DNA of 64,000 nucleotides from JACCYI01 sp963828075 (GCA_963828075.1 CAWHDH010000021.1:2914001-2978000), one strand, 5' to 3'; shown: positions 33,289 to 43,208, counted from the stretch's first letter. The notes: generated by a model from the sequence alone, not told the origin. Numbers and translations are program-made.

Positions 33289-36002
33289 GACGCCTCCCCG
33301 AGCAGCTCGACGGCGGCCAGCAGGAGCCGGAACGGCTGCTGGAACGTGATCCCCGCCATGTGGGCGCCGTTGCGGCCCCACGTCATGCCGTCGCGGCGGA
33401 CGCCGTCGAGCCAGGGTGCATCGCGCAGGCGCAGGTTGCCGAGCGCGGCGAGCGCCTCGGGCGAGCTCGTCACGTGCCCCCAGCTCAGATCAGGCCACCC
33501 GCCAGCCGGCACGCGCCCGTGGACGGTCCCGGCGGGATCGAAGCCGAAGCGCGGCCCGGTGACGGGCTCCTGGATCGCGACGTAGCGGTGCTCGGAGCGG
33601 ACCACGTCGGGGTCGACGTCGAAGCCGACGAAGAGCGTCGCGGCGTCGAGGGCGCCGGCGAACGACGGCCACGTCGTGCGCGCGGCCGGGATGCCGCCGT
33701 CAGCCTCGACGAGCCGCCCGTCGGCGGCCGGGGTCACCAGGAAGAACTCGATGCCGGGGACGCGGCGCACGACCTCGCCCCGCACCAGCAGGACGGTCGA
33801 CGAGCCGCCGGCGCCGACGTGGCTGCGCAGGCTGCTGCCGAGTCGCCACTCGTGGATGTCGCTCGCGAGGTCGGTGGTCCCCGCCGGGATCCGCTGCCAG
33901 AAGGTCGAGAACGCGGTGGCGCCGAGGTCGGCCGGATACTCGTTCCACAGCGCCTCCCGATCCCACTCGTAGTTGGCGCCGACCAGGAACGCCGCCACCC
34001 AGCCCTCGTTGACCTCGACGAGCCGGACACGATCCTCGGGCACCTCGGAGACGCCCGGGAGGACGAGCTCGGCGCCGAACGCGAGGAGCTTTCCGAACAG
34101 GGCGTCCGGGAAGCGCGGCCCGATCGCGACCCGCGCGGGCAGCCCGCGGCTGAGGTCGATGCCGGTGACACGCGCCTGCAGCCCGGCCACGACGGCCGGC
34201 ATCGGATCGAGGCCGTCGCGCACCAGCGCCGCGGCGGCGCGCAGGTCGTCGGCGGGCGCCGACTCGATCTCGGGGACCGGTGTGAACGCCACGGGCTCGG
34301 CGTCGTCGTCGGCGGGCAATTCCAGCGGCGACCCGACCACCGCCTTCGGAATCAGCACGTCGTCGATGGGCGACGCGCGCGGCACGCTGAACACGGTGTC
34401 GGTCGTGACGGCGCCGGGACGGTGGTAGCTGGCGCCGAAGCGGGCGCACGGCTCCAGCCCCGACGTGCGCTCGGCGGCCGGCGCCGACCCCGCGACGAAG
34501 CGGGCGGCCACGCGGGCGCCCAGGGGCTCCGGATCGTCGCGGTCGGCCACGGCGCGGCGCGCCAGCACGCTCCCGGCGCGGGTCTGGCGCAGGAACGGAG
34601 CCGACACGAGCCCGGCGGGGAACACCGCCGAGGTTTCGATCTGCTTCGACAGCGTGGTGCCGCCCGACGGCACGAACAGGTGCAGGCGGGCGCTGACCTG
34701 GAGCAGGCCGGCGTCGTCGAGGGTCGCCAGGCGGCGGGCGTGGCTGCGGCCGACCTCGGCGGCGAGGCGGGCGCGGTTGACCTCCTCGCGCAGCGCGCGC
34801 ACGTCGCCCGCCTGGTCCCACGCGGCGGCCAGGAACTCGTCGTCGTTCTCGCGCACCACGCGGGCGCCGAGGCCGGCCGGCCCGCGCCGGTCCGGCTGCA
34901 GGTTGACGTCGCGCAGCCAGCCTTCGGCGGGCACCGCGCCGCGGCCGGCGGCCCAGGAGCCGTACAGGGGCGGCCCGATGACCGGGTCGTCGCGCTCCGG
35001 GACGTACCCGGCCTCGGGGCGGACCTCGACCAACTGCCACGTGGCGGCCTCGTCGAGGCGCGCGCCCAGTGCGGTGTCGAGCCAGTCCTGGGCCTCCTTC
35101 CCGAGCGGCCGGCCCGACTCGTTCGCGTCGGTCAGCGCGCCCTCGTACTCGAACCCTGTGTCGCCGCGGAACGGCTCGAGCAGCCCACGGTCGACGACGG
35201 CGGCCTCGCGGAAGCCGAGTCGCGCCGCGCTGTCGTCGGGCTGCAGCCGCCGGCAGAGCGCCTCGAAGTCGACCACGGTGGTCGCGGTCGTGAACGTCCA
35301 GGTGTCGAAGACCGGCAGCTCGACGGTCGCGGGGGCGTCGACGTCCCAGGCCGGCTGCAGCTCGGCCGCCTCGTCGTCGCCGGCGACGGCGAACGCGGGG
35401 ACCACCGCCGCCCGGTAGCGCCGGGCCTCGGCCAGCCGGCGCGGCGCGATCAGGCGGGAGATGACGGCGCCGTCGCCGACCGAGGCGGCGATCTCCTCCG
35501 CCGGGACCAGCGACTGCACGTGCGCCCAGGCCCACGAGTCCGCCAGGTCGGGCAGCTCGGCCGCCAGCGCGGCGGCGGCCACCCGGAGCACCGGCCCGGT
35601 GGCCGCGTCGGGCACGTACTCGACCCCCTCGCGCTCCTCGACGCACACCAGCACGACCCACGGCCGCAGCGCGTCGCTCGCGTCCGGCGCCGCCGGCGTC
35701 AGCAGCCACGGGAGGTCCGGCGCGGCGAGCTCGAGCGCCGGGAGCAGCGACCAGTCGACGTCGACGGCATTCGGCACCGGCTCGCGGCGCACGATCTGCG
35801 AGACGTCGATCCCCCGGACGTCGCCCGGGCCCAGGATCGTCAGCGGGCTGGTCGCCGTCGCCTGGCCGCCGAGGGAGTCCTCGAGCGTGACCGACGCCTC
35901 GATCGCCGCGCGCAGCACGAGCGGCCCGCTGCGCGGATCCGGCCCGGCGATGCCGCGGGCCAGGCCCTGGCGCAGCCACGGCAGGAAGATCGGCGAGCTC
36001 AC
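33285..36002 (-). CDS. Giant-operon protein 4: 905-residue hypothetical
   Basis: Start GTG 36002 (VSSPIFLPWLRQGLA) overlaps the DUF6603 gene's stop by 4 bp. The protein is soluble and mixed alpha/beta. The N-terminal 200 residues contain LTILGPGDVRGIDVSQIVRR and LELAAPDLPWLLTPAAPD, strings that I associate only with uncharacterised proteins. The middle has ATWQLVEVRPEAGYVPERDD and EVGRSHARRLATLDDAGLLQ; the end has RDAPWLDGVRRDGMTWGRNG. There is no recognisable catalytic, nucleotide-binding or export motif. Its position between the DUF6603 protein and the 1411-residue protein, with both junctions overlapping, suggests fixed stoichiometry with them. Confidence 0.85.
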   Translation of the reverse strand: MSSPIFLPWLRQGLARGIAGPDPRSGPLVLRAAIEASVTLEDSLGGQATATSPLTILGPGDVRGIDVSQIVRREPVPNAVDVDWSLLPALELAAPDLPWLLTPAAPDASDALRPWVVLVCVEEREGVEYVPDAATGPVLRVAAAALAAELPDLADSWAWAHVQSLVPAEEIAASVGDGAVISRLIAPRRLAEARRYRAAVVPAFAVAGDDEAAELQPAWDVDAPATVELPVFDTWTFTTATTVVDFEALCRRLQPDDSAARLGFREAAVVDRGLLEPFRGDTGFEYEGALTDANESGRPLGKEAQDWLDTALGARLDEAATWQLVEVRPEAGYVPERDDPVIGPPLYGSWAAGRGAVPAEGWLRDVNLQPDRRGPAGLGARVVRENDDEFLAAAWDQAGDVRALREEVNRARLAAEVGRSHARRLATLDDAGLLQVSARLHLFVPSGGTTLSKQIETSAVFPAGLVSAPFLRQTRAGSVLARRAVADRDDPEPLGARVAARFVAGSAPAAERTSGLEPCARFGASYHRPGAVTTDTVFSVPRASPIDDVLIPKAVVGSPLELPADDDAEPVAFTPVPEIESAPADDLRAAAALVRDGLDPMPAVVAGLQARVTGIDLSRGLPARVAIGPRFPDALFGKLLAFGAELVLPGVSEVPEDRVRLVEVNEGWVAAFLVGANYEWDREALWNEYPADLGATAFSTFWQRIPAGTTDLASDIHEWRLGSSLRSHVGAGGSSTVLLVRGEVVRRVPGIEFFLVTPAADGRLVEADGGIPAARTTWPSFAGALDAATLFVGFDVDPDVVRSEHRYVAIQEPVTGPRFGFDPAGTVHGRVPAGGWPDLSWGHVTSSPEALAALGNLRLRDAPWLDGVRRDGMTWGRNGAHMAGITFQQPFRLLLAAVELLGEAS

Positions 36003-39000
36003 GCCGCCATCACCGCCGCGTGCGACGGCACGACGCGCGGGGCGTCGCCGTCCATCACCTCGACGTAGCTGGTCGGGACGACCGTCACCCGCTCCATCTC
36101 GACCGCGGCCCCGCGCCGGCCGGTCACCGCCCGCGCCGTCGCCGACATCGCCAGGACGACGTCGGCGGAGCGCTCGACGGTCACGACATCGAGGGCGTGG
36201 ACCGCGCCGGTGGCGGGCTCCCACACCTCGGTCTCGTGCCCGGGCGCAGCGGCGACGGCGTCGCCGTCCGGGACGCTCACGCCCCCGCCGCCGAACGCCA
36301 CGCCGGCCCGGTGCTGCTCGTAGCTCGGGGAGGAGAGGCGCTCCTCGTCGCGCATCGACCGGTACTGCGCCGGCGCGAACCAGCCGAGGACGTCGTCGGA
36401 CGCCGTCTGAGGCAGGGCGGTTCCGGTGGCACCGTCGAGGAGCGCGGTGCTCGCCACGTCGACCTCGTCCTGGATCGGCGTCAGCTCCCCGAGCCGCGCG
36501 AGCGGCTCGCCGAGCGGCGCGACCGTCTGGACCGCGACCACGGTGTCGTCGGGCCGGATGAGCGCATCGGAGGTCTCGGAGTGCAGCAGCAGCCCGGCGG
36601 GCAGCGTCGCCGGATGCCGGGCCGACCACGCCTCGGGATGGGCCAGCTCGGCGGCCATCCGCGCGAGCACGTCGGCGGTGCCGGGTATCGCCGGGGCGGC
36701 GTGGGATCCGACGGTGACCTCGAAGCGGACGTTGACGAAGAAGAAGCGGAAGCGGCCGCTGGCGGTCGCGAACCACGGCTCGGGCCCCTCGAGGTGGGCC
36801 GACAGCTCGACCCCCATCAGCTCCTTGGCACCCGCGTAGACGCCGACGCCGGCCGAGACGTCGGCGATCAGCAGGAACGGGTCGAACTGCAGCAGCACGT
36901 CGAACTCGAACCAGCCCCGGGCCATGTAGGTCACGCTCAGGAACTCGGCCGAGGCCTCGAGCTCGAACCCGCCGCCGAACTGGACGCTGTTCGAGGTCAC
37001 CGCGAAGTAGGCGGTGATCGCGGCGCTGACGCCCTCGCCGACGTCGACGTCCGCCCGCATCTCGCGCAGCGACTCGAGCACGGCGGGGACGTGGGAGGGC
37101 GGCTCGAAGCCGGGGTGGAAGCCGCCGACGCTGAGCACGAAGTACGGGTCCGCGAGCACGCTGACGTAGAGGGCGACGTCGCCGCTGAGCTCGATCACGC
37201 CGAGCAGCCGCGAGTCGTACAGCGAGGCGGTGACCAGGACGGTGCCGCCGGGGACGTCGACCACCCCGAGCGCGTCCATCTGCAGCTCGAGCACGGGTGC
37301 CTCGGGCACCGGGAGCAGGGCGCTGATCGAGCCGAGGACGGTGATGACGCCCTGGGGCACCGAGATCAGCACGCCGAGCTGCGCGGTGATGAGCGTCGGC
37401 GTGCCCCAGCCCACCTCGACGATCGGCCCGAACACCGTGTTGCCTTCGGCCTGCGGGAAGTACTCGTCGAGCTGGGCGAACAGGAGCGGCGCGTCGCGCT
37501 CCGGGTCGTCGGGGAACATGATCGCGTCGGCGGCGCCGTCGCGCAGACCCAGCGCCAGCGCCTCGCCGTCGAGGGCGCGGTTGAGGGCCACCAGCCCGCC
37601 GACGCCGGTGAGCACGAACCCGAACCCGAGCGGGACGCCGGGGAAGCGCGCGCTCAGGCTGGCGAAGAACGCCCAGCCGTCCGGGTCGCCGGCCAGCTCG
37701 GTGTCGACGACGACGACGGCCGCCAGCCCGATCGTCAGCGCGTCGAACGACAGCATCCCGAAGTAGCGGCCGATCTCGGGGTCGAAGCCGACGAACCCGC
37801 CGCCGGTGACGACCCCCTCGAGGTCGAGCGAGAAGCCGACGCCGGCGGGCGGCTTGAGCTCGAGCGCGACGTCGACCGCGCCAAGCGTGCCGTCCGCCCC
37901 GTCCGGGGCGGCGCTGATGCGGGCGCGCAGCCCGACGTCGTCGACCCACGCCGCGAACGGGCCGAGGGCGAACGCGGCGGACAGCGCCGCCTCGATGGTC
38001 GCGCCGTCGGTGGCGGCGACGAGCGCCAGGCGGGCGCTGACGAGCGTGATCGGGCCAAGAGTGAGGTTGAGCGCGATGACGATCTCGAAGCCGGCGCCGC
38101 CGCCGACGGCGATGCCGTCCCGCGACGAGGCGGTGAGCGAGGCGGGCATCCGGGCGGTGAGGGCGCCCGACCCGAGCGCCTGCGCCAGGAAGCCGTCCGC
38201 CTCGCCGGGGCTGAACACGAGCGCGAGCGCGCCGTCGGGGCCGGTGCCGAGCTGGGCATCGAACCGGAGCTCGGGCGCCGAGGCGGTACCGGCGAGCGAC
38301 AGCTCGGCGTCGACGCCGTCGAGCTCGAGGCGCAGTCCGCCCTCCGGGTCGCCGAGCGTCCACGGCGTGTCCGGCGCGGCGGTCAGCCGCAGCGACGCGC
38401 CGGGCGCGGCGGCCGCGCTCGCGGCGTCCGCGCCGCCGGGCAGCAGGACGGCGCCGAGCGACCCGTCGGCGTCCGCGCCGCCGGCCAGCTCGATGCTCCA
38501 GCCGTCGCCGAGGTCGACGTCTCCCGCAACCGATCCGAGCGTCTGGTTGGTGACGAGCAGACCCCGCACCTCGCCGCCGTCGCGGACCGGCATGACCAGC
38601 ACGTTCGCCTCGAAGAACGCCGATCGGTCGGCGGTGAAGCCCCGGTGCACGCTGAGCTCGAGGCCGCGGGCATCGGGGTCGACGTCCGCGTCGCCGGCCA
38701 GCTCGGGCCGCGCCGGCGCACCGCGCGCCCTGAGCCCGGCCGCGGCGGACAGGCCGGCGATCCCGTCGAGCAGGCGAACGTGGTCGAGCGCGCCGCCCCA
38801 GCCGTAGAGCGCGGCGACGTGCCCGCCCGGATCGGTCAGGAGATCGCCGACGGCCGTCCACGACCAGCGCGCTCGCGGCTCGCCCTCGGCGCCGCCCTCG
38901 GTGACGATGCCGGCGAGGTGCGCGAGCCCGTAGACCGGGCCGGCGGCGAGCTGAAGCCAGCGCAGGAGCAGGTACTCCGGCAGGTCCGCCGCGATCGCGC

Positions 39001-39340
39001 CCCACGTCTGCGGCGCGTCGAGCGGCGCCGGCAGCCCGGCCAGGTCTCCCGCCGAGAGGTTCGAGAGGACGCGGACGGCCTCCCACACCGCGGTCGCCGC
39101 GGCGATCGCGTCCTCGAGAACCGCGGCCGGAGGGTCGTCGGCGGAGGCGGAGGCGAGGGCCTCCAGCGCGTCGGCGATCGGCAGCAGCGCCGCGACGGCC
39201 GCGGCCTGGTCCTCGGTGAGCGTCACGGGCCGGCCGAGGTCGGCGAGCAGCAGCTCGAGCGCGCCGGGGCTCTCGAGCGCCGCCTTCAGCGGCGCCGTCA
39301 TGTCGGCCAGCGTGCGTGCGATGCCGGCGGAGGCGGCCAC
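35999..39340 (-). CDS. Giant-operon protein 3: DUF6603 domain protein
   Basis: A 1113-residue protein. The central 450 residues fit DUF6603, with alternating Gly-rich beta strands and signature pieces GFVLTGVGGLVALNRALDGE, IMFPDDPERDAPLLFAQLDE, FPQAEGNTVFGPIVEVGWGT and LISVPQGVITVLGSISALLP. The repeated amphipathic strands (for example VSAAITAYFAVTSNSVQFGG) look like a large beta-helix or beta-barrel-like shell. No signal peptide is present, so it is probably cytoplasmic. Start GTG 39340 lies 2 bp after the preceding stop and gives the N-terminus VAASAGIARTLADMTAPL; ATG 39301 is an alternative. DUF6603 has no known function. It is the only member of the operon that I can place in a named family with confidence. 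Confidence 0.85.
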   Translation of the reverse strand: MAASAGIARTLADMTAPLKAALESPGALELLLADLGRPVTLTEDQAAAVAALLPIADALEALASASADDPPAAVLEDAIAAATAVWEAVRVLSNLSAGDLAGLPAPLDAPQTWGAIAADLPEYLLLRWLQLAAGPVYGLAHLAGIVTEGGAEGEPRARWSWTAVGDLLTDPGGHVAALYGWGGALDHVRLLDGIAGLSAAAGLRARGAPARPELAGDADVDPDARGLELSVHRGFTADRSAFFEANVLVMPVRDGGEVRGLLVTNQTLGSVAGDVDLGDGWSIELAGGADADGSLGAVLLPGGADAASAAAAPGASLRLTAAPDTPWTLGDPEGGLRLELDGVDAELSLAGTASAPELRFDAQLGTGPDGALALVFSPGEADGFLAQALGSGALTARMPASLTASSRDGIAVGGGAGFEIVIALNLTLGPITLVSARLALVAATDGATIEAALSAAFALGPFAAWVDDVGLRARISAAPDGADGTLGAVDVALELKPPAGVGFSLDLEGVVTGGGFVGFDPEIGRYFGMLSFDALTIGLAAVVVVDTELAGDPDGWAFFASLSARFPGVPLGFGFVLTGVGGLVALNRALDGEALALGLRDGAADAIMFPDDPERDAPLLFAQLDEYFPQAEGNTVFGPIVEVGWGTPTLITAQLGVLISVPQGVITVLGSISALLPVPEAPVLELQMDALGVVDVPGGTVLVTASLYDSRLLGVIELSGDVALYVSVLADPYFVLSVGGFHPGFEPPSHVPAVLESLREMRADVDVGEGVSAAITAYFAVTSNSVQFGGGFELEASAEFLSVTYMARGWFEFDVLLQFDPFLLIADVSAGVGVYAGAKELMGVELSAHLEGPEPWFATASGRFRFFFVNVRFEVTVGSHAAPAIPGTADVLARMAAELAHPEAWSARHPATLPAGLLLHSETSDALIRPDDTVVAVQTVAPLGEPLARLGELTPIQDEVDVASTALLDGATGTALPQTASDDVLGWFAPAQYRSMRDEERLSSPSYEQHRAGVAFGGGGVSVPDGDAVAAAPGHETEVWEPATGAVHALDVVTVERSADVVLAMSATARAVTGRRGAAVEMERVTVVPTSYVEVMDGDAPRVVPSHAAVMAA

Positions 39341-39342
39341 GG

Positions 39343-40956
39343 TCAGAGGTCCGGGATGATCCGGTCGACGATGTCGACGTCGATGCTGAACCCCGGGTCG
39401 GTGTCGGCGAGGCCGATCTCGGCGCGGAACGCGGGGGAGTCGAGCTCCTCCTGGAGCTTGACCAGCTTGTCGTGGATGTAGCGGTCGTAGAAGGCCAGGC
39501 TCACCGCGGCCGGCGGCTCGCCGAGCGCATGGAGCTCGGCGGGATCGATGCCCTCCATGCGGAACGAGGTGGTGCGCAGATGCCACCAGTCGACGGCGAA
39601 CTCGATCCGGCGGTCGATCGGGAGCCGCGTGCCGTCAGGGCCGGTGACCATGAAGTTGTCCTTGGCGAGCCGGATGAGGTCGCTGCGCATCTGGCGCCAG
39701 ATCTCGCCGGTGTCGCTCGGGCGCATGAGCGCGTTGACGTCGCGGTAGGACTTCGCCTGGATCAGCTGGACCCGCACCCCGGCGGCGTCGTCGAGGATGC
39801 GGCCGATGTCGGGGCCCTGCTTGCCGCCGACGACGATCTGCATCCAGATCCTGTCCGGGTCGCCCACGCGGGCGAGCTCGCGCACGACCAGGAACACCTC
39901 GAAGACGTAGCCGTGCTCGTGGCCGGACTTCTGCAGGACCATCTCCAGGAAGGACTCGATGCCCTTGACCTCGAGCAGCTGCTCGAGCAGCTCCGGCCCG
40001 ATCAGGTCGGCCTCGTCGGCCAGGATGTCGAACCCGATCACCAGGCGGTGGATGAACTCGTCGACGCTCATCGGCTTGCCCATCAGCGTCAGCAGCGCGT
40101 CGTCGGTCAGCTGGCTGAGATCGCCGTTCGGCGCGTAACGCGTGACCAGCGCCGTGATCTGGTCCGTCACCAGCTCGGCGCGTTGCGCGGAGAACTGCAC
40201 GCTCGTCCGGTCGATCAGGTCGGCGACCGCCGACCGCAGGCCCGTGCGGGACCCGGCGAGGAGCCCTCGGAGCCTGGCCACCGCCTGCGCGTCGGCGACC
40301 GGCCAGACGCACGCGACGAGCCGCGGCCACAGGGCGGCCTGCTGGAGCCGGGGGTTGCGCAAACCCGCGGCCTCGAGCAGCCGCCTGCGGTACCCCTCGC
40401 CGAAGAGCACGTTGAGGAGCTCGTGCGACCGCCCGCTGCGGTTCCCGGCGACATAGTCGAACGGAAGCCGGCGGGGCACCTGAGTCGTGGCCGACGGCGT
40501 CGCCCGTGCGTGCATGTCCTCCGCCCACTGCTCGAGCTGCTTGACGTGGTCGACGGTCCGCTCGGGGGTGAACGTCGGCGGCGCCACGGCCGCGCTCGGG
40601 TTCTCCGCCGCCCACGCGACCAGGTCAGCCTGCCATTTCGGGAGGTTCCGGTGCCGCCAGCGCAGGTAACGGACCTGCGCCTCGAGGATGAGGAACGCCC
40701 GGATGTTCGCGGTGACGATGTCGACGAAGCTGAGCGGCGCTCGGTGGGCCGCCTGCGCCGCCGCCATCGCACCGTCGGCGATGTCGTCGCCCGCCCGGAC
40801 GATCGCGGTCCCGACGAGGTCGGCGTCGTCGAACTCGAGCTCACGGCTGCGCGGCAGCTCGTCCTGGAGCTCGGCCAGCCGCCGCGTCACGGGCGGCCGC
40901 ACGGCCAGGCTCTCCGGCGGGTCGACCCGCATGAACGAGTGCCAGCGGTCGCTCAT
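39343..40956 (-). CDS. Giant-operon protein 2: 537-residue protein with possible PD-(D/E)xK-like core
   Basis: A soluble, helical protein whose function is unknown. Residues about 385-440 contain an acidic position in HGYVFEVFLVVRELARV, then GKQGPDIGRILDDAAG, and a beta strand ending VRVQLIQAKSYRDVN. The spacing E...PD...(Q)xK followed by a basic helix (EIWRQMRSDLIRLAKDN) resembles the PD-(D/E)xK nuclease active site in its Q-x-K variant. This is a suggestion from pattern only. ATG 40956 overlaps the upstream stop by 4 bp. The protein immediately upstream ends in a pre-toxin-like segment, which makes an effector role worth testing. Confidence 0.75.
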   Translation of the reverse strand: MSDRWHSFMRVDPPESLAVRPPVTRRLAELQDELPRSRELEFDDADLVGTAIVRAGDDIADGAMAAAQAAHRAPLSFVDIVTANIRAFLILEAQVRYLRWRHRNLPKWQADLVAWAAENPSAAVAPPTFTPERTVDHVKQLEQWAEDMHARATPSATTQVPRRLPFDYVAGNRSGRSHELLNVLFGEGYRRRLLEAAGLRNPRLQQAALWPRLVACVWPVADAQAVARLRGLLAGSRTGLRSAVADLIDRTSVQFSAQRAELVTDQITALVTRYAPNGDLSQLTDDALLTLMGKPMSVDEFIHRLVIGFDILADEADLIGPELLEQLLEVKGIESFLEMVLQKSGHEHGYVFEVFLVVRELARVGDPDRIWMQIVVGGKQGPDIGRILDDAAGVRVQLIQAKSYRDVNALMRPSDTGEIWRQMRSDLIRLAKDNFMVTGPDGTRLPIDRRIEFAVDWWHLRTTSFRMEGIDPAELHALGEPPAAVSLAFYDRYIHDKLVKLQEELDSPAFRAEIGLADTDPGFSIDVDIVDRIIPDL

Positions 40957-43100
40957 CCGCCCAGCGCCGCCTTCACGCCGCGCACGGCGCCGCTCGAGAC
41001 GAACGGGAGGAGCATCCCGCCGAACATCAGCGCCCGGTCGACGTTGGTCACCGGGTTGCCCCAGCGGTCGGTGCCGGTGGCGAACGAGGACAGGAACTCG
41101 GCGATGTCGACCGCATCGCCGACCACCGGGATCATCCCGATGCCGACGTCGACCCCGATCTGCCCGAGCAGGTAGAGCCACTGGTAGCCGTCCCACGGCA
41201 GCCGCGCGAACATCAGGTCGGAGGCGTCGATGTCCGTCACGCCCCGGAGCGTCATCTCGGTGGGGTCGTAGGACACCGGGACCCCCGGCGGGTCGACGGC
41301 GGCGAGGTCCTCGCCACGCTGGTAGTGCTCCTCGAGCCAGCTCTGGAAGGGGTGGAGACGGACGACGATGCCGACGCCCCACGTCGCGCGGACGACCAGG
41401 GTGAAGCGCTGGGGCTGGCTCTCGTCCGCGCCGGTGTCGGGCGGGGCGGGCTCGATCGCGTAGGTGAACCGCTGGTCCCACGCGTCCTCGTCGACGGTGA
41501 TGTCGACCGTGAACTCGATCTCGTCCTCGCTCGCGGCGGCGGGGTAGACGAAGCGCATCCCGAGCGGCAGCGGCCAGATGCGGAAGGCGGGCTCCGGCGC
41601 CGGCGCTCCCTCCGGCGGCGGCTCGGCCTCGACGACCTCGCCCTCCACGGCGTCGCCGTCCTCGAACAGCGCCTGGTGGACGAAGTACCGCGAGCCCTCG
41701 TCGTAGGGCGCCTCGAGCAGCGAGGTCAGGATGTGCTCGCCCCACGGCGGCACGAGCCGGTGGTCCTGGATCCGGTACACGACGAGCCGCCAGCTCGAGG
41801 CGACGTGCTCGCGGCCGGTGACCGACACGCCCGGCGCCGCGACGACGATCAGGGTGGCGATGCCCTGATCGTCGACCCCCGTGTACTCCCAGGTGAAGCA
41901 CTCGGCGACCGGGAACCCGATGTCGAGCACGCGTCGCACGAGGATCGGCTCGCTGCCGAGCACGCGGATCTCGACACCCAGCAGGTCCGCGGTCATGACC
42001 ACCTCGACCGGATCCACCTCGGACTCGAAGGCGTAGTCGAGCTCGGGATGGACCAGCCCGGGGAAGGGCAGCAGCCGGCTCTCGGCGAGGTAGAGGATCA
42101 CGTCGAGCCAGCGCAGCCGCGACGGATGGCCGAGCCAGCCCCGGCCGCAGACGTCGCGGAACGTCCCCTCGTCGAGCGATCCGCCGAGCCCGTGCTCGAC
42201 CGCCCACGCGAACCGGTTCTCCAGCGCGTTGAAGTGGTCGCGCCGGAGGTTGCGGGCGGCGCTCCGGCTCTCCGCTGCGAGCTCGAGCAGCCCGCCGAGC
42301 GTCGCGGCCCGCACCTCGGGCCGGGTGGCGGCGGAGACCTGGGCCCGGAGGAAGCCGGCCGGGTCGGCGTCCGCCGCGGCGAGCACCGTCTGGGCGGCCG
42401 TCACGGCGTACGCGGCGTCGTTGCCGACCCAGGTCGGCGGGTCCGAGTCCCAGTAGCGCGGGTCGAAGAGCCACAGGAGCCCGGGTGCCTCGCCGGGCCC
42501 GAACGGATCGAGCGCGCCGTAGAAGGACTGGTTCGCCCAGCGGTGCGCGAGCGCCAGGACCACCTCCTCCACGAAGGCCGCGATGCCGCTCGAGTCGATC
42601 GCGTCGAGCAGGTCGCCCGCCGTGCTCACCGCCAGCGCGCTCCCGAAGACCAGCGTGTTCGGCTCCTCCGCGCTCCAGTCGGCCGGGAGCGGCGCCTCGC
42701 CGAGCAGCCCCGCCGGCAGCGCCAGCGACCGTTCGGTGGCCGCCCGGCGGACGTTGAGGTGGAAGCTGATCGCGAAGCGCGCGCCGCCCGGCCACTCGAC
42801 CGCGGCCGCGTCCCCGGAGACCTCCATCAGCGCCGGGTCGACCACCGCCCAGCTCGTCGGCGGCGAGCTGATGCCGCCGGCGCCGAACTGGATCTGCGTG
42901 GTGACGTACCCCGCCAGCTCGAGGGCGCGCATGAGCGGGTCGAGCACGAGCAGCGCGAGCTGCAGCGAGTCCAGCTCACTCCACTCCCCGAGCTCCGGAG
43001 GGTCGCTCCCCACCGGCGGCACCAGGACCCGTCGGTCGTCGGGGACCCACGTAAGACCCGGGAGGGCGAACAGCGCGGGCGGGGTCTCGACGACGACCAC
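40953..43100 (-). CDS. Giant-operon protein 1: 715-residue protein with pre-toxin-like C-terminus
   Basis: The first gene of the operon, starting at GTG 43100 (MVVVETPPALFALPGL). The protein is beta-rich with many aromatic residues and no signal peptide. The last 80 residues differ: LLGQIGVDVGIGMIPVVGDA then VDIAEFLSSFATGTD, NVDRALMFGGMLLPFV and GVKAAL. A hydrophobic IPVVGD helix followed by a TG-type turn and a DRAL helix is the pattern of pre-toxin (PT-TG-like) domains found just before toxin domains in polymorphic toxins. Here the protein stops after it and a separate protein follows with a 4-bp overlap. I found no further domain. The promoter must lie in 43101-43208. Confidence 0.8.
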   Translation of the reverse strand: MVVVETPPALFALPGLTWVPDDRRVLVPPVGSDPPELGEWSELDSLQLALLVLDPLMRALELAGYVTTQIQFGAGGISSPPTSWAVVDPALMEVSGDAAAVEWPGGARFAISFHLNVRRAATERSLALPAGLLGEAPLPADWSAEEPNTLVFGSALAVSTAGDLLDAIDSSGIAAFVEEVVLALAHRWANQSFYGALDPFGPGEAPGLLWLFDPRYWDSDPPTWVGNDAAYAVTAAQTVLAAADADPAGFLRAQVSAATRPEVRAATLGGLLELAAESRSAARNLRRDHFNALENRFAWAVEHGLGGSLDEGTFRDVCGRGWLGHPSRLRWLDVILYLAESRLLPFPGLVHPELDYAFESEVDPVEVVMTADLLGVEIRVLGSEPILVRRVLDIGFPVAECFTWEYTGVDDQGIATLIVVAAPGVSVTGREHVASSWRLVVYRIQDHRLVPPWGEHILTSLLEAPYDEGSRYFVHQALFEDGDAVEGEVVEAEPPPEGAPAPEPAFRIWPLPLGMRFVYPAAASEDEIEFTVDITVDEDAWDQRFTYAIEPAPPDTGADESQPQRFTLVVRATWGVGIVVRLHPFQSWLEEHYQRGEDLAAVDPPGVPVSYDPTEMTLRGVTDIDASDLMFARLPWDGYQWLYLLGQIGVDVGIGMIPVVGDAVDIAEFLSSFATGTDRWGNPVTNVDRALMFGGMLLPFVSSGAVRGVKAALGG

Positions 43101-43208
43101 GGCGCGACGTTAACCGCCACGCTCGGACCGATTCCTAGTGCGCTAGGGACGAGCTCTCAGCAAGATCTCAGCCGGTTCCCCGGGTGATCCTCGGGGGAGG
43201 GGCCGAGC

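Noticed and set aside
36020..39481. Very long plus-strand frame opposite the DUF6603 gene
   Set aside because: Antisense shadow with Arg/His/Gly-rich, low-information translation. DUF6603 identity settles the strand.
27377..43100. An extracellular contractile injection system
   Set aside because: Large-protein operons suggested it, but no sheath, tube, baseplate, tape-measure or AAA+ ATPase signature was found.
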